Of a DNA stretch of 64,000 bases, positions 43,143 to 52,496 are shown in pieces. The notes beneath the pieces are model-generated. The model did not search any database and was not told where the DNA came from. It worked only from the letters and a program-made list of their open reading frames with translations. The stretch is from Alphaproteobacteria bacterium (GTDB taxonomy: Bacteria; Pseudomonadota; Alphaproteobacteria; Caulobacterales; Hyphomonadaceae), in contig JAHJYW010000014.1 of NCBI GenBank assembly GCA_018827375.1, forward strand, positions 124,001 to 188,000, in the 5' to 3' direction. The translations under genes and the position numbers were made by a program. Numbering within the stretch: position 1 is the stretch's first letter; each line of letters starts with the position of its first letter.

Positions 43143-43722
43143 AAGGCGGCTTGCGCTTTGCGCCGCGCGGCAGGAACAGCATGAACTTCGCCAGCGGACG
43201 CTTGAACAGGATGAGATAGGCAACGTGCAGACCGACAAACAGGAGAAGCAGGTTCGCGGACAGCTCGTGCACTTCCGATAGCGGGCCTTCGTCGCCTTCG
43301 CGTTCCCCTTCGTCGTCATCGTCGTGATCGCGCGCGCGTATCGATTCGGTCCTTCCACCCGCGACAGCAGGAGCTGCTGTCATATCCGCAGATAAGGACG
43401 GCAGGGACCGGCCCCCATCCATGACGATGCCGGTTCCCGTTGCTGTCACGAGGGTGAGAGCAATGCCCAGCATCAGGGTGCGGCTGATGGCGGGATGTGT
43501 GGCTGCGCCCTTCAGTTTCAGACCGGAAAAGTCGGGATAGAAACGCGTCAGCCCGAACTGGCGCTCGCCGCCGATCGCCCAGGCAAGCCGCGCGGCAATC
43601 ACGAAGGCAACGCCATAGCCAAGCCAGGCATGGGCGGGAAACACTTCACCGGTGAGGTAGGCAAGGATCGCCAGTATGGCGAGCGTCGCATGATAGAGTC
43701 GTACGCGGCTCATAACGTTCAT
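43135..43722 (-). CDS. Cytochrome b561-family membrane protein
   Basis: A protein of about 195 residues with four TM helices typical of di-haem cytochrome b: His in RLYHATLAILAILAYLTG and AHAWLGYGVAFVIAARLAW for one pair, and in LSEVHELSANLLLLFVGLHVAYLILF for the other. Between helices 3 and 4 is a strongly acidic loop (ARDHDDDDEGEREGDEG), which may bind metal. Likely moves electrons across the inner membrane; partners unknown. ATG 43722 or 43713. Confidence 0.85.
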   Translation of the reverse strand: MNVMSRVRLYHATLAILAILAYLTGEVFPAHAWLGYGVAFVIAARLAWAIGGERQFGLTRFYPDFSGLKLKGAATHPAISRTLMLGIALTLVTATGTGIVMDGGRSLPSLSADMTAAPAVAGGRTESIRARDHDDDDEGEREGDEGPLSEVHELSANLLLLFVGLHVAYLILFKRPLAKFMLFLPRGAKRKPPST

Positions 43723-43800
43723 CGCAGGCACTTTCGTCTTGAAGTGACCGCATTGGGCTAGTGAGTGATCTTGGAAGCGTCCATACGTAGTGTTCCGCGC

Positions 43801-43833
43801 AAAAAAAGCGGGCGCCCTCGTAAGGACGCCCGC
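43801..43833 (-). terminator. Intrinsic terminator of the SYLF lipoprotein gene
   Basis: On the minus strand, GCGGGCG with inner AGG/CCT pairing to CGCCCGC is followed by seven T. Confidence 0.88.
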
Positions 43834-43856
43834 CATTCAGTCCAGAAACTTAAAGC

Positions 43857-44423
43857 CTATTTGGCATCAAGCTTCGTGATTTTCGTACCTTCGATGCTCA
43901 GGCCGGCCATCAGGCCCTTCTGGTCGAAGATGAACGCATAGGCATCATCCTGCAGGGTCGAGGTCGAGAGGTTCTCGGCAACACCGGCATTCACCAGCAC
44001 GACCGTTGGGCCGACGCCGATTTCCCAGCCGTCCGAATCTTCGACATATTTGACGGCATCATCATTCATCAGGAATACGGCATAGCCATATTGCTGTGCG
44101 CCGGCCTGAAGGCCCCACGAGCCAGTGAATGTGCTGTAATAGTCCTGGACGACGCCGCTCTTGCGCATTTCGCCTTCACCATAAGCGCCGCCAACACCGA
44201 GGCCGGCCTTGACGATTGACGGGAAGATCAGCACCGCGCGGGCTTTAGAGGCGATCGCTTTTGCGGCCGAATTGTCAGCGGTCAGGCGGTTGAGCGCCTG
44301 CGTGCTCTGCGAATCGATATCGGCGCGGCTGACTTCATCCGGCATGCTTGTGCAGGCGGTCATCAGGGCAGGCGCGCCCACCATGACGCAGGCTGCGAGA
44401 AGGGCGGAACGGAATTTTGTCAT
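43857..44423 (-). CDS. SYLF-domain (YSC84-like) lipoprotein
   Basis: A 188-residue lipoprotein with the lipobox LMTACTS (Cys about 24) and a SYLF domain (KARAVLIFPSIVKAGLGVGGAYGEG, FTGSWGLQAGAQQYGYAVFLMNDDAV), a lipid-binding fold found from bacteria to yeast Ysc84. Probably outer-membrane attached on the periplasmic side. ATG 44423 follows AAGGAGA. Its own terminator lies at 43801. Confidence 0.87.
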   Translation of the reverse strand: MTKFRSALLAACVMVGAPALMTACTSMPDEVSRADIDSQSTQALNRLTADNSAAKAIASKARAVLIFPSIVKAGLGVGGAYGEGEMRKSGVVQDYYSTFTGSWGLQAGAQQYGYAVFLMNDDAVKYVEDSDGWEIGVGPTVVLVNAGVAENLSTSTLQDDAYAFIFDQKGLMAGLSIEGTKITKLDAK

Positions 44424-44557
44424 TGAGGTATCTCCTTGATAGGCAAACAAGCCTTAGGCCATCACTACGCGGAAGGTCTGGCGCGGTTCCCGGCCTTCAG
44501 CAGCTGACGCAGCGTACCGTCTGGACGGGGCAGGGATCGCGCGCTAGCTCATCAGTC

Positions 44558-45337
44558 ATGAAAACCCGCATCTATCCGCTCGAAGGCGTCCGCAATTTCC
44601 GTGATTTCGGCGGTTACGCCTCCCGTTATGGCGGGGCCGTGAAGCCCGGTCTCCTTTTCCGCTCCGGCCATTATGGTGAAGCCTCGCAGGCAGATATCGA
44701 GGCCATTGAGGCGCTTGGTATCGCGCTCCAGGCAGACCTGCGCCGCCCTGACGAACGTGAGAAACAGCCCGGTCGCTGGTCGGCGCCGAATACGATCACC
44801 CATGATGGGGGCCGGGAAACGGACGCCCCGCACACGCGCTTCCTGCAGGAAGTCGAGGTCAATGCCGAGGCCGCCGACGGCTGGATGAACAGCTATTACC
44901 AGACCGCTCCCTACAAGGCCCACCATACCGAGATGTTTGCCGACTGGTTCCGCGAACTGGCCGCGCTTGACGGCGATCAGGCGGGCCTCGTCAACTGCGC
45001 TGCCGGCAAGGACCGCACGGGCATCCTCTGCGCCCTCACACATCATATCCTTGGCGTCAGTGAGCAAGACATCCGCGAGGATTACGAGCTCACCAACAAG
45101 GCCGTGAATGTCTCGCTCTTCCTCCCTGACGCCGCGAAATATTTCAACGACATGCTGGGCAAGCACCACGATACGGAAGTCTACCGGCCCTTCCTCGGCG
45201 TGCGCCTGCGCTATCTCGAAACTGCCTTTGCCACTATGAATACCGAATCCGGCTCCATCGACGCCTACCTCGCCGACACGCTCGGCGTTGATGATGCGAT
45301 GCAGCAGGCGATTCGCGGTCGGCTGATCGAGCGCTAG
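44558..45337 (+). CDS. Tyrosine-protein phosphatase (PtpB/IphP-like)
   Basis: A 259-residue phosphatase. EGVRNFRDFGGYAS near the N-terminus and the P-loop NCAAGKDRTG (Cys-x5-Arg) are those of the lipid/tyrosine phosphatases of the MptpB type; the residue before the nucleophilic Cys is Asn in place of the usual His, a change that may alter substrate range. ATG 44558 was chosen; upstream sequence overlaps the SYLF promoter on the other strand. Confidence 0.87.
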   Translation: MKTRIYPLEGVRNFRDFGGYASRYGGAVKPGLLFRSGHYGEASQADIEAIEALGIALQADLRRPDEREKQPGRWSAPNTITHDGGRETDAPHTRFLQEVEVNAEAADGWMNSYYQTAPYKAHHTEMFADWFRELAALDGDQAGLVNCAAGKDRTGILCALTHHILGVSEQDIREDYELTNKAVNVSLFLPDAAKYFNDMLGKHHDTEVYRPFLGVRLRYLETAFATMNTESGSIDAYLADTLGVDDAMQQAIRGRLIER

Positions 45338-45451
45338 GGCTGAGCGAAGTCTAAGGACGGGCGCGATTTCACTTGAGATGCGGCATCGCATGGCAGGTGG
45401 CGGGAGACTCCCCATTGCCCCCGCGCCTGCGAAGCCGCTAATGTCGCCGCG

Positions 45452-47146
45452 ATGAGCGAATCTGAAACCCCTGAGCGCGACGACCAGACCTTCTCCATGT
45501 TCGGAGAGGAAGAGGCTGGCGCGAAGCCCAAGGCCTATCAGGTTCTCGCCCGCAAATATCGCCCGCGCCTCTTCACCGACCTGATCGGCCAGGAGGCCAT
45601 GGTGCGCACGCTCTCGAACGCATTCGAGACGGGCCGTATCGCCCATGCCTTCATGCTCACCGGCGTGCGCGGCGTCGGCAAGACCACCACGGCGCGCCTG
45701 CTGGCTCGTGGCCTCAACTACGCCCGCGAGGGACACGACGCCCCCTCGATCCATCTCGACCCGCCCGGCGACCATTGCGAAGCCATCATGGCCAGCCGCC
45801 ACCCGGACGTGCTGGAACTTGATGCCGCCTCTCGCACAGGCGTTGCCGACATGCGCGACCTGCTGGACGGGGCCCGCTACGCGCCCGTCTCGGCCCGCTA
45901 TAAAGTCTACATCATCGATGAAGTGCACATGCTGTCGACGGCCGCGTTCAACGCGCTGCTGAAGACGCTGGAAGAGCCGCCGCCGCATGTGAAGTTCATC
46001 TTCGCCACCACGGAAATCCGCAAGGTGCCGGTCACGGTCCTGTCGCGCTGCCAGCGGTTCGACCTGAAACGGCTCGACTCGGTTGAACTGGCCGCCCACC
46101 TCAAGCGCATCGCCGAGCGCGAAGGCGCCAGGGTCTCCGAAGAGGGCCTTGCGCTCATTTCCCGTGCCGCCGAAGGCTCGGTGCGTGACGCCCTCTCCAT
46201 TCTCGATCAGGCCATCGTCCAGACAATGGATGGCGGCGAGGTTACCGGCCCGGCTGTGCGCGACATGCTTGGCCTTGGCGACCGTGGGCGCCTGCTGGAT
46301 GCCTTCAGCTTTGCCATCAATGGCGATGCCAAGGCCGCGCTGACCGAGATCAAGGAACAGGTCCATGCCGGGGCAGACCCCTCGGTCATCCTGAAGGACC
46401 TTATGGACATTGCTGCCGACGTCTCCGTCGCGCAGGCGACCGGCGGCGATTTCGATCCCGGCGGCCCCGCTGACTGGGCAGCGCGCACGCAGGCGCTGGC
46501 TCAAAAGCTGACGCCCGCGCAGGCGTCACGGTGCTGGCAGATCCTGCTTTCCGGCTTCAACGATTTGCAGACGGCGCCCGACACGGCGACGGCGCTCAAC
46601 ATGGTGCTCCTGCGCCTGACAGCGGCCTGCAGCCTGCCATCCCCTGAGGAGGCCGCGCGCCTCATCGCCAGCGGAGGCACAGATGCGCCGGGAAAGTCTG
46701 ACGCCCCCCTTGAGGCGCCGCACCATCCCGGCGGCATAACCAGCTTTGCCGATATAATTGCATGCCTGGACGAGCTACGCGAAGTGAACCTCCAGGTCGA
46801 ACTCGAGAAATTCGTCCGGCCCGGCAAGATCATTCCCGGCCTGCTGCAGTGCGAGCTGGAGCCTGGCGCCCCGGCAGACCTTCTGGCCCGCCTGAAGAAA
46901 TTCCTTGAGAACGAAACCGACATGGACTGGGTCGTGGAGCGCGTTTCCGGCGGCGGCGAGACCGTGCGCCAGACTGAGATCCGTACCCGCGAAGAGCGCT
47001 TTGCGTCCGCCGCCGCCCATCCATCTGTCGCCGAGGCGCTTGCCAGCCTGCCCGGCGCTGTCATTGTGGATGTTATCGAACCCGAACCGCTTGAATCCGC
47101 GCCGGTGGGTGACAATGTCATCCAGCTCGCCGCGCGGCGCTCATAA
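45452..47146 (+). CDS. dnaX: DNA polymerase III subunit gamma/tau
   Basis: The clamp-loader ATPase, 564 residues. Walker A is GVRGVGKTTTARLL (residues 71-84), Walker B IIDEVHMLS, then the SRC-type sensor (VLSRCQRFDLKRL). The zinc module of E. coli DnaX is lost: only one Cys (109) remains in HLDPPGDHCEAIMASRH. The tau part is short. First gene of dnaX-ybaB-recR, a conserved replication/repair group. No slippery A-run like that of E. coli was seen, so a separate gamma form is not supported. Confidence 0.95.
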   Translation: MSESETPERDDQTFSMFGEEEAGAKPKAYQVLARKYRPRLFTDLIGQEAMVRTLSNAFETGRIAHAFMLTGVRGVGKTTTARLLARGLNYAREGHDAPSIHLDPPGDHCEAIMASRHPDVLELDAASRTGVADMRDLLDGARYAPVSARYKVYIIDEVHMLSTAAFNALLKTLEEPPPHVKFIFATTEIRKVPVTVLSRCQRFDLKRLDSVELAAHLKRIAEREGARVSEEGLALISRAAEGSVRDALSILDQAIVQTMDGGEVTGPAVRDMLGLGDRGRLLDAFSFAINGDAKAALTEIKEQVHAGADPSVILKDLMDIAADVSVAQATGGDFDPGGPADWAARTQALAQKLTPAQASRCWQILLSGFNDLQTAPDTATALNMVLLRLTAACSLPSPEEAARLIASGGTDAPGKSDAPLEAPHHPGGITSFADIIACLDELREVNLQVELEKFVRPGKIIPGLLQCELEPGAPADLLARLKKFLENETDMDWVVERVSGGGETVRQTEIRTREERFASAAAHPSVAEALASLPGAVIVDVIEPEPLESAPVGDNVIQLAARRS

Positions 47147-47160
47147 TAGGAGGATTGCAG

Positions 47161-47487
47161 ATGAAAGACCTCGCCAAGATCATGCAGCAGGCCCAGGAAA
47201 TGCAGGGCAAGATGCAGGAGGCCCAGGCCAAGATCGAAGCTACTGAGGCCGATGGTGTCGCAGGCGCGGGTCTCGTGCGCATCCGCCTCAAAGGCAAGGG
47301 CGACCTCATTTCCGTCCAGATCGACCCATCCCTGATGAGCGACGATCCGGAAATCCTCGAAGACCTGCTCAAGGCCGCACATTCGGACGCGCGCAAGCGC
47401 CTCGACGAAGCTATGGAAGACGCCATGAAAGCCGCCACCCAAGGCCTCGGCGGCGGCATGCTCCCCGGCTTCAAGCTGCCGTTCTGA
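47161..47487 (+). CDS. ybaB: Nucleoid-associated protein YbaB/EbfC
   Basis: A 108-residue dimeric DNA-binding protein: an N-terminal coiled helix (MKDLAKIMQQAQEMQGKMQEAQAKIEA) then VRIRLKGKGDLISVQIDPSL and the DDPEILEDLLKAAHSDARKR helix. AGGAGG 7 bases before ATG 47161 fixes the start over TTG 47155. Between dnaX and recR, as in most bacteria. Confidence 0.93.
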   Translation: MKDLAKIMQQAQEMQGKMQEAQAKIEATEADGVAGAGLVRIRLKGKGDLISVQIDPSLMSDDPEILEDLLKAAHSDARKRLDEAMEDAMKAATQGLGGGMLPGFKLPF

Positions 47488-47496
47488 TCACAGCAT

Positions 47497-48108
47497 ATGT
47501 CGCAACGCTCCGCTGGTCCTGAACTTCTTCGTCTGATCGAGCTGATGGCCCGGCTGCCCGGCTTTGGCCCGCGCTCGGCCCGGCGCGCCGTGCTGTTCCT
47601 GTTGAAGCGCAAGGACCAGATCCTGCTGCCTCTCGCCGATGCCCTGCGCGAGGCGGGTGAAAAAATCGCGCGCTGCGAGATCTGCGGTAACTTCGACACG
47701 ATCCAGCCCTGCGCTGTCTGCCAGGCGGATGGCCGCGACGATGGCGTCATCTGTGTCGTGGAAGACGTGCCGGACCTCTGGGCGCTGGAGCGCGGCGGGG
47801 CGTTTCGGGGGCGCTACCACGTGCTCGGCGGCGTGCTCTCGGCGATTGATGGCATCAGCCCGGATGATCTCCACATCGGGCCGCTGGTTGGCCGCGTCGA
47901 GGCGGGCGGCATTCGCGAAGTGATCCTCGCCCTCAATGCCACCGTGGACGGGCAGACAACTGCCCACTATGTCGCCGACATGCTGGAGGGCACGGGCGTG
48001 GAAGTGACGCGCCTTGCCCACGGCGTGCCTGTTGGCGGTGAGCTGGACCATTTGGACGACGGCACGCTGGCCGCCGCCCTTAGGTCTCGCCGGGACGTAA
48101 AGCGCTAG
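47497..48108 (+). CDS. recR: Recombination mediator RecR
   Basis: A 203-residue protein of the RecFOR pathway that loads RecA at gaps. It has an N-terminal HhH ([18 protein letters not shown]), a zinc finger ([16 protein letters not shown]), and a Toprim domain ([15 protein letters not shown], then [14 protein letters not shown]). It follows ybaB by 9 bases. Confidence 0.95.
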   Translation: MSQRSAGPELLRLIELMARLPGFGPRSARRAVLFLLKRKDQILLPLADALREAGEKIARCEICGNFDTIQPCAVCQADGRDDGVICVVEDVPDLWALERGGAFRGRYHVLGGVLSAIDGISPDDLHIGPLVGRVEAGGIREVILALNATVDGQTTAHYVADMLEGTGVEVTRLAHGVPVGGELDHLDDGTLAAALRSRRDVKR

Positions 48109-48111
48109 GCG

Positions 48112-49251
48112 CTAGTCTGCCAGATCGACCCGGAAGATGCCGTCCATGTCCTTCGTCGCGACATAGAGGTGGCCGTCAGGCCCCTGGATCACGTCGCGGA
48201 TCGGCAGGCTTTCGTCATCGCCTGTCAGCAGATCCTCGCGGCCAGCAACCTGACCGTCTTCCATATCGATGCGAACCAGTTTGAGGCCGGCCGGCCCATT
48301 CATGCCGCCAGTGAACATGTCGCCTTTCCAGCCGGGATAGACATCGCTGGTCAGCTTGACGAGGCCTGATGGCGCAATGGACGGCACCCAATAAGTGAGC
48401 GGCTGTTCCATGCCTTGGGCTTCAGTCTGGTCGGTGATGACCGTGCCATCGTAATCAACGCCATAAGTTATCTTGGGCCAGCCATAATTGGCGCCCTTCT
48501 TGATGATGTTGAACTCGTCTCCGCCTTTAGGACCATGCTCTGTTTCGTAAAGCGTGTCGCTTTGGGCGTCATAATAGAGGCCTTGCGAATTGCGGTGGCC
48601 ATAGGACCAGACAGCCGGATTGCCGACCGCGCCATCGGCAAACGGATTGTCGGCCGGGATGCTGCCATCCGTGTTGATGCGGATGATGGAGCCATGCGTG
48701 ACCTTGGGGTCCTGCGCCTTCTCCATGTATTTGAATCCTTCGCCAAGGGTCGCGTAGAGCGTGCCGTCGGCGCCGAATTGCAGGCGCGAGCCGTAATGGT
48801 AGGCCGTGTCGCGCCGGTCAGCCCAGAAGATCTCCGTTACGTCTTCCAGCGCGCTACCGTCATCGCTAAGGCGGCCATGGATGATGGCCGCGCCATTGGC
48901 AGCGTCATCGCCCTTAGAATAGGAAATGTAGACCAGCCTGTTGCTGGCAAAATCAGGGTCCAGCGCGATGCCCAGATAGCCAGCCTGGCCTTCAGTATAG
49001 GCTTGCGGCAGGCCGCTCACCGGCACAGGCGTACCTTCGCCGCCGGGCACAAGCTTCAGGCCACCTTCCTTCTCGGTGAACAGGAGGTCGCCATTGGGCA
49101 GGAAGGCCATGCCCCATGGGAATTCGGCCTCCGTGACCACCGGGGTGAGCTTCAGTTTGATGTCGCTTTTGACACTGGGCGTGTTGTCGGCGGCGCTGCC
49201 GCAGGCGGCGAGGAGGAGACTGGCCGCGAGGCCTGTAATGGAAAGGCGCAT
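48112..49251 (-). CDS. PQQ-dependent sugar dehydrogenase-type lipoprotein
   Basis: A 379-residue six-bladed propeller of the soluble glucose/aldose sugar dehydrogenase (Asd/YliI) family. Lipobox LLLAACGS (Cys 17). Family motifs include FPWGMAFLPNGDLLFTEKEG, a Glu-His-Gly (YETEHGPKGGDEFN) and the NYGWP loop that contacts PQQ and Ca2+. Probably oxidises sugars in the periplasm. It converges on recR with a 3-base gap. Confidence 0.9.
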   Translation of the reverse strand: MRLSITGLAASLLLAACGSAADNTPSVKSDIKLKLTPVVTEAEFPWGMAFLPNGDLLFTEKEGGLKLVPGGEGTPVPVSGLPQAYTEGQAGYLGIALDPDFASNRLVYISYSKGDDAANGAAIIHGRLSDDGSALEDVTEIFWADRRDTAYHYGSRLQFGADGTLYATLGEGFKYMEKAQDPKVTHGSIIRINTDGSIPADNPFADGAVGNPAVWSYGHRNSQGLYYDAQSDTLYETEHGPKGGDEFNIIKKGANYGWPKITYGVDYDGTVITDQTEAQGMEQPLTYWVPSIAPSGLVKLTSDVYPGWKGDMFTGGMNGPAGLKLVRIDMEDGQVAGREDLLTGDDESLPIRDVIQGPDGHLYVATKDMDGIFRVDLAD

Positions 49252-49315
49252 GGGAACCCGGATCCTTGTTCTGAAATGCTGCGCAGAGGATAGTCTGCTG
49301 CGGCGCGGGAACCAA

Positions 49316-49348
49316 ATAAAAAAGGGGCAGCTCCTGCGAGCTGCCCCT
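49316..49348 (-). terminator. Intrinsic terminator of the TonB-dependent receptor gene
   Basis: On the minus strand, GGGGCAGCT-N6-AGCTGCCCC is followed by TTTTTTATTT. Confidence 0.88.
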
Positions 49349-49394
49349 GAGGTGTAGAGCGCGGCGGTTCTTCAGCCCGCCGCGAATTGCTAGA

Positions 49395-52274
49395 CTACCA
49401 GGACTTCCGCAGCGTGACGCCGTAGAGCGCTGGCTCGGTAAGGAAGACGTTGGTGAACAGGCCCGAGCTGTCATCGGTCAGGTAGGCACCCGTGATGACT
49501 TCTTCGTCGGTCAGGTTCTTGGCGAAGGCTTCGACAGCCCAGCCGCTGACATCATTGTTCAGAACGACAGCGAGGTTGACGTTCGACCAGCTGTCGAGCT
49601 GATCACGCTGCGTGTTGAAGATACGGCTGTAGCTTTCACCCTGCAGGTAATAGTCGCCGCGGATTGTCAGGTCCCACTCGGAATTGCCGATGGAGCCGAA
49701 CGTGTATTCCGCAGCCAGGTTCAGGGTGTACTCAGGTGCACCCGGCAGCTTGTTGCCGTCCGCGTCCTTGGAGATGCCGTCGAATGGCGTCAGGGCCCCG
49801 ATCGTCTGGGTGTTGCCAGCGCCGTCGGTATAGGTCACGTCGCCGAGACCGAATGCTGCTTCCTGTCCGGCGAAGGCGCCGGAGCAAAGGCCACGGGAGT
49901 CACCATTTTGCAGCACCCCGGCCTGGATGGCACCGAGAACGGTGGCATAGCCCTGAGCAGACACGACGCAGTTCGAATAGCTTGCTGCGTTCTTGATGGC
50001 GACAAAGTTCGGGTTGCCCGCCGTGCGGTCAAGCACGTCGATACTTGTCGTGTCCTTCAGTTCAGCCTTGAGCAGGCCGAGGTTGGCCGTCAGCAGCCAG
50101 TTGTCTGCTGGTGTCCAGAGATACTCGATCTCAAGACCCGACAGTTTGGCATCGACGTTGAAGTTGGCCGAGGTGCGGTTCACGATCTGCGTGATCTGAT
50201 AGCCTTCATAGTCATAGTTGAAGGCGCTCAGGTTCAGCGACTGGGTATTGTTCGCAAACGTGTTCTTCGTGCCGATTTCGAAAGCGTTGACGAATTCAGG
50301 TTCGAAGGTTGCCGGGAACAGGTTCGAACCCGCTGGCTGTGGTGGGTTCAGACCGCCACCCTTGTAGCCTTTGGAATAGGAGCCGTAGATCAGTGTCGCG
50401 TCCGTGAAGCTCAGGACAGGCGACCAGTCGAGGCCGATCCGTCCGGTTGTTTCCTGGAAGTCTGCTTGCAACAGGCCCGTTGGCACGAGTGGATCGCCAT
50501 TCTGCACCGCAGGATACTGCGAAACAGGTGTGAACAGGGCTGTCGGAACAACGTCCTGTTCTTTCTGGTCGTCCGTATAGCGAAGGCCGAGCGTGAACTT
50601 CAGCGTATCTGTCACGTCATAATAGGCTTCGCCGAAGAAGGCCGTCGATTCCAGACGGTAAGGCGACAGTGAGCGGAAATAGTTGCCGCTGTCTTTCGCC
50701 GGGACGCCTGTGAACAGCGTCGCTGTGCCATCTGACGTGGCGATCGGAACGACGCCGCCGAAGATGCTCCCACCGGTAGCGTTGTTCAATTGTGTCAAAC
50801 CCGTCAGGCCGTTCGAGAGAACGTAGTAGCCTGCAAACGGATCCTGCGGATCGATCGCTTCACCGTCCACATAGATTGCGCCGAGGTTGAAGTTCAGCTT
50901 GCCGTCGAAGCTCGACTGCATGCGGATTTCCTGTGTGAACGTCTCGCTCTGGCCACCCGAGAGGTCAAACGTTGTCAGGAAGTTCGACGTACCGAGTTCG
51001 GGATCCGTCACGAAGCCGCCAGGGAAAAGGGCATTGTAAAGGTCTGCCAGCGGGCTGACACCTGCAGGGACGCCCGAGAGGTCGTTGAACGGCACATCCG
51101 GCACGGTGCGGTTATAGTCCTGCACCGAATACTGCGACGTGTTCTGCTTGCTGGTCAGTGAAGTGACCTTCAGGCTGTCGGTCAGATCCAGCTCAAGCTT
51201 CAGGGTGTAGATGTCCTGCTTAGCCTGGTAGAGGCCGTCATTGAAGGACTCGATGCGGCGCAGGTCCTTGTCGAGTGGAGACGTGTAGACGTCGCCGTTC
51301 AGAAGGCCTGATGCGATGGCGAGACCGCCGGCGAGAGTCGATGCCGAGTTGGTCTTCTCATAGCTCTGGTCGAGTGGCGCATCAACGCAACCCAGCGAAG
51401 TGACAAGCGTGTCCAGGCCCGTGATCGGAATGCCGGCAAAGCTGGTCTTGGTCGGATCTTTCTTACAAAGTTCCTTGCCCGAGCGTAGGCGGTTATCGTC
51501 TTCCTTGAATTGCTCATAGGAGAGCCAGCCGCGGAAATTCTCGGTTGGTTCGAAGCCCAGCGTGGCGCGGATCGAGCGAAGGTCGCGTCCGTCAATATCG
51601 TTGCCGGTCACAGTGTTGGTCACATAGCCGTCGCGGGTCGTGTAGGCACCGGCAACGCGCAGGGCCAGCTTATCGCCGATTGGCACGTTAACCATGCCCT
51701 GGATTTTCTGGGTATTAAAGTTGCCGGCTGTGAGCGAGACGTTGCCCTGGAATTCTTCGAAGACAGGCTTGGCCGTGATGATGTTCACGACGCCGCCTGT
51801 TGCGTTCCGGCCGTAGAGCGTGCCTTGCGGGCCGCGCAGAACTTCGACGCGTTCAATGTCGAAATATTCCTGTTCGAGCAGGAAGGCGCCGGCGATTGGC
51901 ACGTCGTTCTGGTGGATACCCACGCCGTTATCTGAAGACTGGGCGACGGCGTCGTTACCAATGCCGCGGATCTTGAAGTTGGCGCCCGTGAAGTTGCCCT
52001 TTGTGAACGATACGTTTGGAACGGCTTTGACGAGGTCAGCGCCGCCAGTCAGCTGCAGGCGGTTGATGGCGTCTTCATCAAACGCCGAAACGGCGATCGG
52101 AACGTCCTGAATGGATTGTTCTGTTTTCTGGGTTGTCACCGTGACCGTGGCGAGCGTGCGGGTCGATTCCGGCGCGTCGCCTTCCTGAGCCCAGGCGGCC
52201 TGGCCCAACAGTCCAATTGCGAGCACTGAAGCGCCAGCAAACAAGACGGTTTTCGAGTCTGTTTTCCGTGTCAT
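49395..52274 (-). CDS. TonB-dependent outer-membrane receptor
   Basis: A 959-residue receptor. The signal peptide ends at AAWAQEG (about residue 30); TVTVTTQK is the likely TonB box; the plug domain (VPIAVSAFDEDAINRL, RGPQGTLYGRNATGGVVNIITAKP) leads into a 22-strand barrel ending in TLRKSW. It is of the large oligosaccharide/siderophore-type receptors common in this group; the ligand cannot be told. The neighbouring sugar dehydrogenase hints at carbohydrate use, weakly. Its terminator lies at 49316. Confidence 0.93.
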   Translation of the reverse strand: MTRKTDSKTVLFAGASVLAIGLLGQAAWAQEGDAPESTRTLATVTVTTQKTEQSIQDVPIAVSAFDEDAINRLQLTGGADLVKAVPNVSFTKGNFTGANFKIRGIGNDAVAQSSDNGVGIHQNDVPIAGAFLLEQEYFDIERVEVLRGPQGTLYGRNATGGVVNIITAKPVFEEFQGNVSLTAGNFNTQKIQGMVNVPIGDKLALRVAGAYTTRDGYVTNTVTGNDIDGRDLRSIRATLGFEPTENFRGWLSYEQFKEDDNRLRSGKELCKKDPTKTSFAGIPITGLDTLVTSLGCVDAPLDQSYEKTNSASTLAGGLAIASGLLNGDVYTSPLDKDLRRIESFNDGLYQAKQDIYTLKLELDLTDSLKVTSLTSKQNTSQYSVQDYNRTVPDVPFNDLSGVPAGVSPLADLYNALFPGGFVTDPELGTSNFLTTFDLSGGQSETFTQEIRMQSSFDGKLNFNLGAIYVDGEAIDPQDPFAGYYVLSNGLTGLTQLNNATGGSIFGGVVPIATSDGTATLFTGVPAKDSGNYFRSLSPYRLESTAFFGEAYYDVTDTLKFTLGLRYTDDQKEQDVVPTALFTPVSQYPAVQNGDPLVPTGLLQADFQETTGRIGLDWSPVLSFTDATLIYGSYSKGYKGGGLNPPQPAGSNLFPATFEPEFVNAFEIGTKNTFANNTQSLNLSAFNYDYEGYQITQIVNRTSANFNVDAKLSGLEIEYLWTPADNWLLTANLGLLKAELKDTTSIDVLDRTAGNPNFVAIKNAASYSNCVVSAQGYATVLGAIQAGVLQNGDSRGLCSGAFAGQEAAFGLGDVTYTDGAGNTQTIGALTPFDGISKDADGNKLPGAPEYTLNLAAEYTFGSIGNSEWDLTIRGDYYLQGESYSRIFNTQRDQLDSWSNVNLAVVLNNDVSGWAVEAFAKNLTDEEVITGAYLTDDSSGLFTNVFLTEPALYGVTLRKSW

Positions 52275-52405
52275 TCTAAATTTTCCTCCCCTCGGGCCCG
52301 TCGGGATGGCAAGCCGCGATTTAACTGATTTTGATGAGCGTCCTCATTGGCGGGACAGCTTCAATGATCATCACAAATTGAGTGAGGCCCTAATGTCAAC
52401 AGATT

Positions 52406-52422
52406 TGCATGGCGGTCATGCA
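52406..52422. promoter_or_regulatory. Inverted repeat TGCATG-N5-CATGCA between the receptor and queC
   Basis: A perfect 6-bp-arm dyad in the 222-base divergent region, 132 bases before the receptor start and 75 before queC. Likely a repressor site; the regulator is unknown. Confidence 0.5.
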
Positions 52423-52496
52423 TTTGGTTTCGGGTAGGTGTCATTAATGTAACGCTGCCGCTTGGCCCCATTCCGACAGGCTGTTACAGGCGATCC

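Noticed and set aside
44552-46504. 650-codon open frame on the minus strand opposite the phosphatase and dnaX
   Set aside because: Antisense shadow spanning two well-identified genes; no domain or ribosome site.
52275-52496. Possible preQ1 or cobalamin riboswitch before queC or the TonB-dependent receptor
   Set aside because: No aptamer consensus was recognised in either direction; the only clear structure is a DNA dyad.
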